A stretch of 64,000 nt of DNA from DAOMFB01 sp963721385 (lineage in GTDB: Bacteria; Acidobacteriota; Thermoanaerobaculia; UBA5066). The position numbers were made by a program, and so were the translations under genes. Positions within the stretch are counted from its first letter, which is position 1, and every line of letters starts with the position of its first letter. Positions 34,661-43,537 of the stretch are shown here, one piece after another. The notes beneath the pieces are model-generated. The model was not told the DNA's origin. It saw only the letters and a list, made by a program, of their open reading frames with translations, and made no database searches. The stretch covers positions 930,001 to 994,000 of the forward strand of contig CAVRJB010000013.1 of the NCBI GenBank assembly GCA_963721385.1. The letters run 5' to 3'.

Positions 34661-35856
34661 CAGCGGCGGACCCACCTCGTCGCGACCGACATCAGGCCGC
34701 TCCGCCACGCGGGCGCCTCGACGTGGAACGTCCGGCTCCGCGAGTCGTAGAGCGCGAGGGCGTTCTCGTCCACGAGAAAGGCGTTGACGACGAACTCCCC
34801 CTTGCCGAGGGGCAGGCCGTCGAGAGCGACTCGGACGCGGTAGCGCTCCTTTCCCGAGAAGGGGCCGACGCCGTCGACGCGGGAGTCGGCCGAGAAGCAG
34901 ACGACGCTGTCCCGCGTCGAGACCCCGACGTGGACGTGGAGCGGCCGCGCGGGCGAGTCACCCTCGAACTCGAGGTCGACCGCCCACGGCTCACCCGGCC
35001 GGAACTCGGCGGTCTCCCGGTCCCCCGGACCGACGAGCGCGACGCCGAGAAACCGCCCGTGCGTCATCGCGTGGGGAGCGGCGGTCGCTTCGGCCGTGTG
35101 GTCCTTCGCGGCGAGATATTTCTCGTATTCGAGGACGACGCGCTGAGAGTCCCCTTCGGCCGCGACCTCGCCGCTCCTGAGCCACATCGCCCGGTCGCAG
35201 ATCGTCGAGACGTAATACATGGCGTGGCTGCAGAAGAAGATCGTCCGGCCCGACGCCTTCAGCTCGAGGATCCGGTCCACGCACTTCTTCTGGAACCGCC
35301 CGTCGCCGACGGCGAGCGCCTCGTCGAGGATCACGATGTCGGGCAGCGCCGCCGTCGCCACCGAGAACGCGAGGCGCATGTGCATCCCCGACGAGTAGGT
35401 CTTCACGGGTCGGTCGAAGAAGTCGCCCAGCTCGGCGAACGCCTCGATCTCCGGCAGCGCGGCGTCCACCTCCCCCTTCGTCAGGCCCGCGAGCGCCGCC
35501 TGCATGACGACGTTCCGCCGCCCCGTCTCCTCGGGATGAAAGGCCGAGCCCAGCTCGAGGATCGACGCGATCCGACCCGGGACGTCGACGGTCCCGGACG
35601 TCGGGCTCGTCGTCCCCGCGAGAATCTTGAAAAGCGTGCTCTTGCCCGAGCCGTTCTCGCCGACCAGCCCGAAGACGGAGCCCTTCTCGATCCGCCCCGA
35701 CACCCGGTTCAGCGCGCGCACGGCCACGTGCCGCGGGCGCCCCGTCAGCGCCTCGATCAAGCGGTCCCGGGGCGCCGCGTAAAGGCGGTACTCCTTGCAG
35801 ACGTCGGTGAACGAGAATCCGGCGTCCGGCCGGCCGGGATCCGAGGCCACGGTCAT
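34660..35856 (-). CDS. polysaccharide ABC exporter ATPase with C-terminal substrate domain (Wzt-like)
   Basis: 398 residues from ATG 35856 (GGAGCGG upstream). The nucleotide-binding domain spans about 20-255: Walker A GENGSGKST, signature YSSGMHMRLAFSVA, Walker B IVILDEALAVGD and the H-loop FCSHA. This is the TagH/Wzt/KpsT-type subgroup. Residues about 270-398 form a beta-rich extension with F-R-P-G-E-P-W-A-V and V-S-T-R-D-S, the Wzt C-terminal domain that recognises the modified end of an O-antigen chain. It energises export across the inner membrane. The matching permease is not adjacent; it lies at 45330-46097. Confidence 0.93.
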   Translation of the reverse strand: MTVASDPGRPDAGFSFTDVCKEYRLYAAPRDRLIEALTGRPRHVAVRALNRVSGRIEKGSVFGLVGENGSGKSTLFKILAGTTSPTSGTVDVPGRIASILELGSAFHPEETGRRNVVMQAALAGLTKGEVDAALPEIEAFAELGDFFDRPVKTYSSGMHMRLAFSVATAALPDIVILDEALAVGDGRFQKKCVDRILELKASGRTIFFCSHAMYYVSTICDRAMWLRSGEVAAEGDSQRVVLEYEKYLAAKDHTAEATAAPHAMTHGRFLGVALVGPGDRETAEFRPGEPWAVDLEFEGDSPARPLHVHVGVSTRDSVVCFSADSRVDGVGPFSGKERYRVRVALDGLPLGKGEFVVNAFLVDENALALYDSRSRTFHVEAPAWRSGLMSVATRWVRR

Positions 35857-35872
35857 CCGCTCCGATGTTGCC

Positions 35873-35902
35873 AAAAAAGCGGCCCGGGCGTTGGCCCGGG
35901 CC
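35873..35902 (-). terminator. rho-independent terminator after the PKD protein gene
   Basis: A 9-bp GC stem (GGCCCGGGC / GCCCGGGCC) with a 4-nt loop is followed on the minus strand by GCTTTTTTGG. It sits 50 nt past the PKD gene's stop and before the Wzt-like gene. Confidence 0.88.
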
Positions 35903-35953
35903 GATATGAGGGGTGAGCCCGAAGAACTCGGGCGTGGAAAGCGTGTGAGAGGC

Positions 35954-38900
35954 TCAGGGCAGCGGCGCCCCCGGGAAGAGCGTCTGGTCTCCCGAGACGT
36001 TGTCGACCTGCGAGGCATAGGCGCCGACGACGCCGTCCGCCGCCTCGATGACGACCGAAACCCCCGCCGCCTTGTCGACCGACGAGATGAGGTCCCAGAA
36101 CGCGTTCGAGGAGTTGAGCTGGAAGAAGGAGTTGTCCCCCGTCAGCGTGTAGTAGAGAGGATCCACCCCGAGCGGAATCCCGCTCTTCGCGTAGAACGTC
36201 ACCTTGGCCGTGGCCGTCGTGCCCGAAAGCCGGAAGAACGAGAGGTTCGTCCGGTACGCGGGGTTCTGCACGACGCGTGGAATGATGAGGCGTTTGTTCG
36301 GGCCGGCCGGCGTGGCACCGTCCTGCGCCGGCACGAATCCCGGCACCTGCGTGCCGAAGTTCCCCGTGATCTGGTTGTTGTACGTGTCGGCCCGGACGAC
36401 GAGCGGGTCCGTATTCGCGTCGGCTGGAGCGACGTCGATCCACGCCGAGACGTAATTCTGCGCCAGGTCTTCGGGGTTCGCCGTCAACCAGTCGGCGACG
36501 AAGTCCTCCCAGGTCTTCGTCTCGCCCGCCCGCAGCGTCTCGAACCCCGTCGCCTCCAGCCGGCCCCTGCAGGCGCCGGACACCGGATCGCACTGCCGGA
36601 ACGAGTACACGACGCTCACCAGGCGCGACGCCGTGGAGGTCGACGGGTTGTAGAGAACGAACCGGCTCTTGAAGAACGTGCCGTTCGCCCCGGCGGAGCG
36701 AACGACGCCCGGCACCCGGTAGGTCGACGAGAGCGGTCCCGAGGGCCGCGGGCTCACGAAGACCGGGTCGGACGAACCGATGTCCGAGACGGAAGCGTAC
36801 GGGACGACGCCGGACCCGGAAACGATGTCCACCGAGAAGAGGTAGGACGCCACGGGGCTCGTCAGGACGTCGACGCCGGCCTTGTTCTGGAGCGGCTTCG
36901 TGAACTGAACGGTCTGGTTCGGGGCGACGAACGTCGTGAACGACGAGCCGAGCCCCGCCCCCAGCGGGTCGCCGGTTGTCGTCTTGAAGGCCACATTGAC
37001 CGTCGCGGTCTCGGTCCCGGTGTTGACGAAGCCGACGTTCGTGTAGGCGGCCGAGACGTTTGGCCAGCTCGTCAGGAGCGCGAGGCCCTCGGTCTCCGGC
37101 GGCTTCGGCACGTCGCGCAGGCCGGCGAGGGAGCTGACCAGCGACGAGGCCCCGGCCGAGAGGGCGCTCGACGTCCGGAGGACGGGCAGCGCCACGCCGT
37201 AGGTCCCCTTCGAGGCGTCTCCCTGGTTGTTGTTGTACGTCGTGGCGGAGATGATCGGCGGCGACGGGTTCGTGTCGTCGCCTTTCACGAGAAGCGCATA
37301 GGCGCCGTCCGGCCGCTGGAACCACTTCCCGACGATATTGTCGAAGAGGATCGTCTGGTTCGGGAAGAACGTGTAGGCCTTCCACTCGAGCGGCTTACCG
37401 TCGAGGATCGCGATCTGGTAGCGGGCGGTCAGCGACGGATTCGGGTTGTTGATTGCGACGTCGGAGACGTAGGAAGAGCCCGGGAGCTGGCCCTGCCTGA
37501 CCGACGCGAGGCCCGGGATCACCCAGAGCGGGGCCTCGAGTACGGAGAAGACGGTCGGACCGGGGGTCGTGACCACCCGCCCCGCCTTCGTCTCGCGGAG
37601 CGTGACGGTGAACGTCCCGGGCGTCGAGAACGAGTGGATCACCGAGGCGCCCGTGCCGTGGGGCGTGCCGTCGCCGAAGTCCCAGTCGTACGCGTCGGCC
37701 CATCCCTCCGTCGCCGTGAAAGCGAGCGGGCGCCCCGCGTCGACCTTGCTCACGAGCGGCGCCGACCCGTCGAGGTAAAGGAACGTGTAGGTGCCCGTGA
37801 CCGGCCGGATGACGTTGACCGAATGCGAAACGCTCTTGCTTCCGACGGCGACGACGAGCTGCACCACGAAGGTGCTGTCGGACGCGACGTTGTAGGTGAA
37901 GAGCGCCGGGTTCGAGGACGACGTCGAGCCCGCGGGGTCTCCGAAGCTCCAGGAGACGGCGCCCGGATAGATCTGGTTGCCGTTCGCGGCGTCGACCGGC
38001 GTGAACCGGGCCTGCTGCCCGCTGAAGAGGGTGAAGGCGCCGCCAACGAGCGGGATGTTCGAGGCCGTCGCGGCGTCGGTGAGCGTGAATTCGGGCGTCC
38101 CGATCTGACCGCCGGTCACGGTGATCGTCGCGCTCCGGTAGCCGGTCTCGGTCGTCAGCCGGATGGTGAACGTGCCGCCCGAGGTGTAGACGTGCGTCGG
38201 GCTCGGGAGATTGCTGTGCGCCGTCCCGTCGCCGAAGTCCCAGTCGTACGAGCCGTAGGTGCTGAAGGCGACGAAGCTGAGCGTCGCGCCCGCCGGAGCG
38301 ACGAAGCCGCTGTCCGTGTTCCCGCCCCCCGCCGGCGATCCGTTCAGAAGGACGTTGAAGTTGACGTTGCCGCCTCCCGGCCCTCCGCCGCCGCCCGAGC
38401 TGACCGTGATCGTCACGCTGCGGTTGGCCGTCGCGTTCGAGCTGTCGGTGACCGTGCACCGGGCCGAGTAGGTCCCCGTGTTGGCGTAGGCGTGGTTCAC
38501 GGAGGCCCCGAAGCCGGACTGCCCGTCGCCGAAGGTCCAGCTGTAGTTCGTGTACGAGCCCGTTCCGCCCGTCCCGGAGGCGAAGAAGCTGACCGGGGAG
38601 TTCGGCGCCGTGGTGGTCGGGTTCGCCGAGACGCTGACGCCGAGGGGCGTCGGGTTCAGGACCGAGATGGTCCTGGACTGAGCGTTCGTTCCGTTGTCGT
38701 TCAGCGAAAGCGTCAGGTCTGTCGCCACGGTGGGCGTGAACGTGAACGTCGCGCCGGTCCCGGAACTGGGGTTCGCCGCGTTCGCCGGCACGATCGACCA
38801 GCTGCTGGCGCCGGAGCCGGCGGGCACCCCGCCCACGAAAACCGACGCGACGACCTGCGTGTTGAGGTTCGTGTAGACGTCCGAGCAGCCGACGAAGCAG

Positions 38901-41356
38901 GGCGAGACGCCCGTGAGGCCGATCGTCGGCGGCGCGGAAACGACGTTCAGCCGCCAGGCTTTCGGGTCAGCGATTGACGGGTCGTTCGGCACCCAGTCGG
39001 CGGACGGCTGCGTGCCCCCGCTGTAATTGACCCTGATGTAGAGCCAGTAGGTCCAGGGAAGGCTCGGAGGCGTCGTCACGGGAATCTGAGACCCGAGAGT
39101 GAACGGCTGCCCCGGCGTGCACGCCGGTCCACCGGCCTGAGCGAGGCAATAGAAGTAGGTGAGGTTCGTGATCCCCGGTCCCTTTTGCGTTCCACCATCC
39201 GTCACGGTCACCTGGCCCACCGCCTGCGGGACTGTCGTCGGCGGGGTCGTCTGCCCGTTGATCTTGAATACCGGGACGACCTCGGTCACGGTCACGTAAA
39301 GCGGGACCGAGGCGCAGGGCTGGCCCCAGTCGCACGTCTGGTAGCCGTTCGCGTACGTCGCCGTCAGCCAGGCGTTGTAAAGGCCGGGGCCTGCGGAGAA
39401 GTTGTGCGTGCAGCTTGCGGTCGTGCACGCCGTGTCCTGTGCCAGCGTCGTGGCGCCGGGCGTGGCCGCAAAGTACCACTTGTAGGAGACCGGTTTCCCG
39501 TCCGACCCGTCCACGAGCGCATTTCCGTTGACGACCTGATACGACGTCAGCCGGACCGCCGGGACCTTCCACGTCAGGTTCTGCGTCGCCTTGTTCGCCG
39601 AGCCGAGGGAGTTGTTCGCCTCGAAGGCGATCTTGAGCGACTTCGTCGCGCCGGCCGCCTCGGAGCCCGTGAAGTCGGGCCCGCCGCCAAACGCCGCGTT
39701 GTTCCGGACCGAATTCCAGCAGCCGGCGCCGGTGGCCGGGTTGGCGCTCACGTTCTTGTCGCAAGGCCCGACCAGGGTGAACGACGAGGGGGGGCTTCCC
39801 GAGCCCGACTCGTCTGCCAGCACGAGCCGCGGGTACGTCGAGCCCGCGTCCTCGGTCGAGCCCGCGTGGAAGTCGTAGTCGAGGCGCCAGCCGGTGATCG
39901 GCTTGTAGGCGTCAGGCGGACTGACGGAGGGCGAGATTTTCAGCGTGTCGCCGAGGAAGACCGTCGCCCCGTCGGCGAGCGGGCACGAGGTGCCGCCGCC
40001 CGGGCACGGGACCGGCTCGACCCTGAGGCTCGCGGCCGCCGGAGAGTTCGGAGGCGTGCAGCTCATCGTGATCGCCCAGGCATTGGAGCCGTCGGCGAGG
40101 TAGACGTCCGTCTCGGTCCCCGACCGTTTGTAGACGCTCATCTTCCCGGCGCCGAACATGCTCCCGTCGACCGGGCCCGACCCGAGGGGGGCCGAGGTCC
40201 AGCCGACGACGCTCGTCGAGTAGAGGGCGTACTGCGTCGGCGTCTGTCCGGCCGGGCGCGAGGATCCCCACATCAGGACGTTGATGTCCGAGGTCGTGGG
40301 ATCGGCCTGCAGCGAGACCGACCGGCCCGGGAACGAGAGCGCTCCCGAGTAGGGCGAAGGTGGAAGGAACGTGTTGACGACGGTCGTCGAGCCGCTTTCC
40401 AGCTTCAGGAGGGTGAAGCCCGTCGACTGCGAGGACGCGGTCTGGAACTCGCCGACGAGGTAGATCCGGCTGCCGCCCGAGGCCGGGTCGACCGCGGCCG
40501 AGAAGGAGCCGAGCGTCTCGCCGGCGCCGCGCCCCCACGCGGCGAGCGGAATGTCCGTTGCGGTGAAGCCCGCCGTGATCGAGGGAGACGGCGGCGCCGC
40601 CGGAGCGGGACCCGGGTTCCGGGCGTCGATCACCTTCACGATCGTTCCCGTCGCGTAGAAGAGGAAGCCGTCCGCCACGAAGAAATTGGAGCCCCCGGGA
40701 AAGTTCGCGTTTCTTTCCGACGGGATGTTGCCGATCGACGGCGAGGGGGCCCCGGGGGTCGAGACCCAGCCGGGAGGATTCGTGATGTCCGCCGCGGCCA
40801 GGCTGCTGCTCGGGGAATTCGGCAGGGCGTAGCCGATGTACCGGCTCCCGACCTTCTGGACGGCGACCTGCGCCTTGGCCGAGCCGAAGTCGCCCTTCAG
40901 CGCGAAGAGGGGATTGCCGGGGACGAAAACGAGATTGTTCCCGTGGCAGGACTGCTTGTCCATGCTGAGGACGAGCCGGTTGCCGTCGTCCGAGATGGCC
41001 GACGTCTGGATGTCGGTCTGGCCGTCGCCGCAGTGAAAGCCGAGGAGGTCGATGAGACTGACCCACCCGAGGTTCGACGGGACGGCCGGGTTCGCCGAGA
41101 TGTCGTAGATCCCGAACCCGAAATTGGCGCAGGCGTAGAGGCGGGTCCCCCCCGAGTAGGCGAGGGCCTCCCGTCCGCCCAGCGCCGTGAAACCCGGCGG
41201 CCAGTTCGCGTTGGTGAAGACCCTGTAGGGTCCGCTCGCGATCGCGCACTGGCCCACGGCGGGAGGAGCCGCGAGGACGGCAGCGAGGCCGAGAAGGGCC
41301 ACGGCGGCAGGGCCGCGGCCGGCGAAAGACAGCATTCGACCGATTCTCTGGATCAT
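35954..41356 (-). CDS. giant secreted PKD-domain surface protein
   Basis: 1800 residues from ATG 41356 with AGGGA upstream. A signal peptide (AVALLGLAAVLAAPPAVGQ) leads to a propeller-like N-terminal third (to about 420), a cysteine-containing middle, and four PKD-type modules near residues 940, 1045, 1140 and 1225 (WTFGDGQSG, WDFGDGTAHS, WSFGDPAGS, WDFGDGTPHG). The last ~510 residues hold repeated beta-rich blocks with V-I-P-G-L-A-S, V-P-G-V-V-R-S and I-I-P-R-V-V-Q starts, each followed by a segment like S-D-V-A-I-N-N-P. PKD modules are extracellular spacers or binding domains. No catalytic site is recognised. A promoter and a terminator flank the gene, so it is monocistronic. Confidence 0.88.
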   Translation of the reverse strand: MIQRIGRMLSFAGRGPAAVALLGLAAVLAAPPAVGQCAIASGPYRVFTNANWPPGFTALGGREALAYSGGTRLYACANFGFGIYDISANPAVPSNLGWVSLIDLLGFHCGDGQTDIQTSAISDDGNRLVLSMDKQSCHGNNLVFVPGNPLFALKGDFGSAKAQVAVQKVGSRYIGYALPNSPSSSLAAADITNPPGWVSTPGAPSPSIGNIPSERNANFPGGSNFFVADGFLFYATGTIVKVIDARNPGPAPAAPPSPSITAGFTATDIPLAAWGRGAGETLGSFSAAVDPASGGSRIYLVGEFQTASSQSTGFTLLKLESGSTTVVNTFLPPSPYSGALSFPGRSVSLQADPTTSDINVLMWGSSRPAGQTPTQYALYSTSVVGWTSAPLGSGPVDGSMFGAGKMSVYKRSGTETDVYLADGSNAWAITMSCTPPNSPAAASLRVEPVPCPGGGTSCPLADGATVFLGDTLKISPSVSPPDAYKPITGWRLDYDFHAGSTEDAGSTYPRLVLADESGSGSPPSSFTLVGPCDKNVSANPATGAGCWNSVRNNAAFGGGPDFTGSEAAGATKSLKIAFEANNSLGSANKATQNLTWKVPAVRLTSYQVVNGNALVDGSDGKPVSYKWYFAATPGATTLAQDTACTTASCTHNFSAGPGLYNAWLTATYANGYQTCDWGQPCASVPLYVTVTEVVPVFKINGQTTPPTTVPQAVGQVTVTDGGTQKGPGITNLTYFYCLAQAGGPACTPGQPFTLGSQIPVTTPPSLPWTYWLYIRVNYSGGTQPSADWVPNDPSIADPKAWRLNVVSAPPTIGLTGVSPCFVGCSDVYTNLNTQVVASVFVGGVPAGSGASSWSIVPANAANPSSGTGATFTFTPTVATDLTLSLNDNGTNAQSRTISVLNPTPLGVSVSANPTTTAPNSPVSFFASGTGGTGSYTNYSWTFGDGQSGFGASVNHAYANTGTYSARCTVTDSSNATANRSVTITVSSGGGGGPGGGNVNFNVLLNGSPAGGGNTDSGFVAPAGATLSFVAFSTYGSYDWDFGDGTAHSNLPSPTHVYTSGGTFTIRLTTETGYRSATITVTGGQIGTPEFTLTDAATASNIPLVGGAFTLFSGQQARFTPVDAANGNQIYPGAVSWSFGDPAGSTSSSNPALFTYNVASDSTFVVQLVVAVGSKSVSHSVNVIRPVTGTYTFLYLDGSAPLVSKVDAGRPLAFTATEGWADAYDWDFGDGTPHGTGASVIHSFSTPGTFTVTLRETKAGRVVTTPGPTVFSVLEAPLWVIPGLASVRQGQLPGSSYVSDVAINNPNPSLTARYQIAILDGKPLEWKAYTFFPNQTILFDNIVGKWFQRPDGAYALLVKGDDTNPSPPIISATTYNNNQGDASKGTYGVALPVLRTSSALSAGASSLVSSLAGLRDVPKPPETEGLALLTSWPNVSAAYTNVGFVNTGTETATVNVAFKTTTGDPLGAGLGSSFTTFVAPNQTVQFTKPLQNKAGVDVLTSPVASYLFSVDIVSGSGVVPYASVSDIGSSDPVFVSPRPSGPLSSTYRVPGVVRSAGANGTFFKSRFVLYNPSTSTASRLVSVVYSFRQCDPVSGACRGRLEATGFETLRAGETKTWEDFVADWLTANPEDLAQNYVSAWIDVAPADANTDPLVVRADTYNNQITGNFGTQVPGFVPAQDGATPAGPNKRLIIPRVVQNPAYRTNLSFFRLSGTTATAKVTFYAKSGIPLGVDPLYYTLTGDNSFFQLNSSNAFWDLISSVDKAAGVSVVIEAADGVVGAYASQVDNVSGDQTLFPGAPLP

Positions 41357-41424
41357 CTGGATTCCCTGAACCCCTCTAGAAGATTCCCCGTCCCGAAGGA
41401 GGGGAGAAAAAGTGGACCGTGCGA

Positions 41425-41453
41425 AGCGTACGGCATTCGCGCAGGGTTGGCAA
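41425..41453 (-). promoter_or_regulatory. promoter of the PKD protein gene
   Basis: Minus strand: -35 TTGCCA (41453-41448), 17-nt spacer, -10 TACGCT (41430-41425). The leader to ATG 41356 is about 62 nt and pyrimidine-rich. Confidence 0.5.
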
Positions 41454-41570
41454 GCGCCCGCAAGTCCCCGGTTCCCGCCCGATGCGGGGCGGCGCAGTCG
41501 GCACGCGGCATGGCACTGGAAGTGTCACGGCGCGCCCCGATCTTTCGCCCCTGGAACGAGATGACAAGAA

Positions 41571-41600
41571 AAAGGCGGGCGGCCGAAGCCGCCCGCCTTT
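41571..41600 (-). terminator. rho-independent terminator after the secreted protein gene
   Basis: A perfect 13-bp stem (AAAGGCGGGCGGC / GCCGCCCGCCTTT) with CGAA loop, followed on the minus strand by TTCTTGTC. It begins 24 nt after the inferred stop at 41624, which supports that stop over the longer as-read frame. Confidence 0.85.
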
Positions 41601-41623
41601 CCGACTCGATGTCGGGTCCGAAG

Positions 41624-43296
41624 TCAGCGCTTTAGCGCGGGGTTGCCGCTCGGGAAACGCCGCGCCGTGATACTGGGAGGTGTCGACCATCGTCCCGGGA
41701 TAAGGCTGGACGAAGGGCTGGTAGCAGACGAAGTCGTTGTTGAGGGTCGTGGCCGCGTGGCCGACGCTGAGCGTGGTGCCGGGGCCGGAGTGCTGGACGC
41801 CGAGCCAGCCCTGGTTGTCGATGCTGAAGTACCCCGTGTCGCGGAGCTGGAAGTCGATCCAGCCGCCGTTGAACGCGCCGGTCGCCGAGCTGTAGCCGGG
41901 GAGAATCTGGTTGTTGGCGAGGAGGTCGATCCGCTGCGTCTCAAGGAAGACGTAGTTGACGGGCGCCACCGGGATGCCGCCGCCCGACGGGCCGCCGCTG
42001 CCCGGCACCGTGTAGAGCTGCTCGTCGTTGTCGTACGTCGAGTAGATGATCTGGTGGTCGGAGTCGTAGAAGCCGTGGCCCGAGGCGCCCGGGTCAATGG
42101 TACTATTCCCCGTCAGCCAGACGCAGAGGTTCGCGACGTAGTCGTCCGTGACCGGGCTCCATCGTCTCGTCGCCGCGCCACACGAGAATCCAGGTGCGGA
42201 GATGTTCCGTGGCGTTGGACAGGTAGCGGAAGCCGTAGCGGTCGTTCAGGATCTCGCGGCCGTCGCCGCCGAACTGGTAGTTCGTGGAGACTGCCTGGCA
42301 GGGCGAGCCCGCGCCGCCGGACTTCTCGCAAGCGTCAGAGTTGTTCAGGTCGACGAAGCGGCCGTAGAACGTCTGGGGGGAAGAGGTGAATCCGACGCCG
42401 CCCCAGCCGAGGCGGAAGTCGAACTCGAGAGCCACCGCCTGGTCGCCGCTGATGTTGTCGAAGCCGGGGGTGTTGTCGACCTGGAACACGTCGCCCATCA
42501 GGACGTTCGGGGTGTAGGTCGTGCCCCACCCGTACGTCGCGATCGCGTCGTTCGTGTAGTACTCGCCCTGGTCGGGGAAGAAGTTCGTGCAGTAGTTGGC
42601 GACGTCGACCGTGACGTAGCCCGTGAAGGAGCCCGCCAGCGTGGCGAGGCTGCCGTTCGCGGGGCCGAGGCCGCAGGCCGGGTTCGTCACGTCGAGAATG
42701 TTGGCGCCAGCCGAGCTCTGGAAGCTCCTGATGTCGCCGGACTCGTCGAGAGAGTCCAACACCTTGGCGCGGAACGCCGCAAAGGCGTCGGGCGTCGCGT
42801 ACTTGGAGATCGAGACGAGGTGGTCGTTGCCGCCCGTCGTCGACTCCGGGTTCGAGAAGCGGATGTAGCTCGTCGCCGCCCAGCCGATCTTCGGCGCGTA
42901 GACGTTGTTGCCGAGGTTGATGCCGCAGACGTCAGCCGACGGCGTCACCTGCGTGAGCGGGTTCACGTTCAGCTGGCCGTTGAGCACGGTAGCCATGCTG
43001 AAGAAAACCACGTCCTTGCCCGTCATCGGAACGTTGAAGTCGAGGACCGCCTGCGAATACTTGTTCCACACCGTGACGTGGGCAATGATGCCCGGCGTCG
43101 AGACGTTCACGAACGCGACCTTCGTGTCGTTCAGGACGGTCGTGATGTACCCGCTGGAATCCACGGTGCCGCTGACGCGGAAGTACGGGATCAAAAGCGT
43201 GGCGCCCGGCACGTTGTCGTACGCGCAGGTCACCGCGTAGCCCGTACCCGCGACCGCCAGCAGGGCGAGCGCGATGAGAACGGAAAACTTCTTCAT
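41624..43296 (-). CDS. secreted surface protein, unknown family (two apparent frameshifts)
   Basis: Start ATG 43296 has AGGAG 5 nt upstream and a signal peptide (MKKFSVLIALALLAVAGTGYA). The mature part is beta-rich and Asn/Thr/Tyr-rich, with a few Cys pairs. As written the frame ends at 42103, but continuous sequence of the same character follows in the next frame (PVTDDYVANLCVWLTGNSTID...). It joins if one G is removed from GGG at 42154-42156. A second shift at AAA 41655-41657 gives the ending A-A-F-P-S-G-N-P-A-L-K-R and a stop at 41624, just before a terminator; total about 556 residues. I do not recognise a domain. Low-GC leader and own promoter suggest strong expression. Confidence 0.7.
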
Positions 43297-43472
43297 TTTT
43301 TCTCCTACCAGTTTGTTGAACGTAAAAGAAGACTGACGATCCTGTGTTTCGACGTCCGTGCGAACGCGATAAGAGATCACCTCCGGTAATTTATTTGTAA
43401 CTCCGCTCCGCGAGCCTTCGCCCGACAGGGCATTGGCGGCGGAAAGAGGGATATCCGGCTTCATTGGTGCAC

Positions 43473-43501
43473 ACGTTAGGGGCGAAATTCGTGAAAGTCA
43501 A
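43473..43501 (-). promoter_or_regulatory. promoter of the secreted protein gene
   Basis: Minus strand: -35 TTGACT (43501-43496), 17-nt spacer, -10 TAACGT (43478-43473). The predicted leader to ATG 43296 is about 170 nt, long for this window, and unusually AT-rich near its 3' end. No riboswitch fold recognised. Confidence 0.5.
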
Positions 43502-43537
43502 GGGTTTCAGGAAAATTTATGCTGCCCGGCCATACGG

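Noticed and set aside
35795..38977. Long plus-strand open frame opposite the PKD gene
   Set aside because: Low-complexity charged shadow with no domain; the PKD frame is clearly coding.
41376..41623. C-terminal extension of the secreted protein frame past the terminator
   Set aside because: Would translate through a strong terminator hairpin with Arg/Pro-rich junk; a one-base correction gives a stop at 41624 instead.
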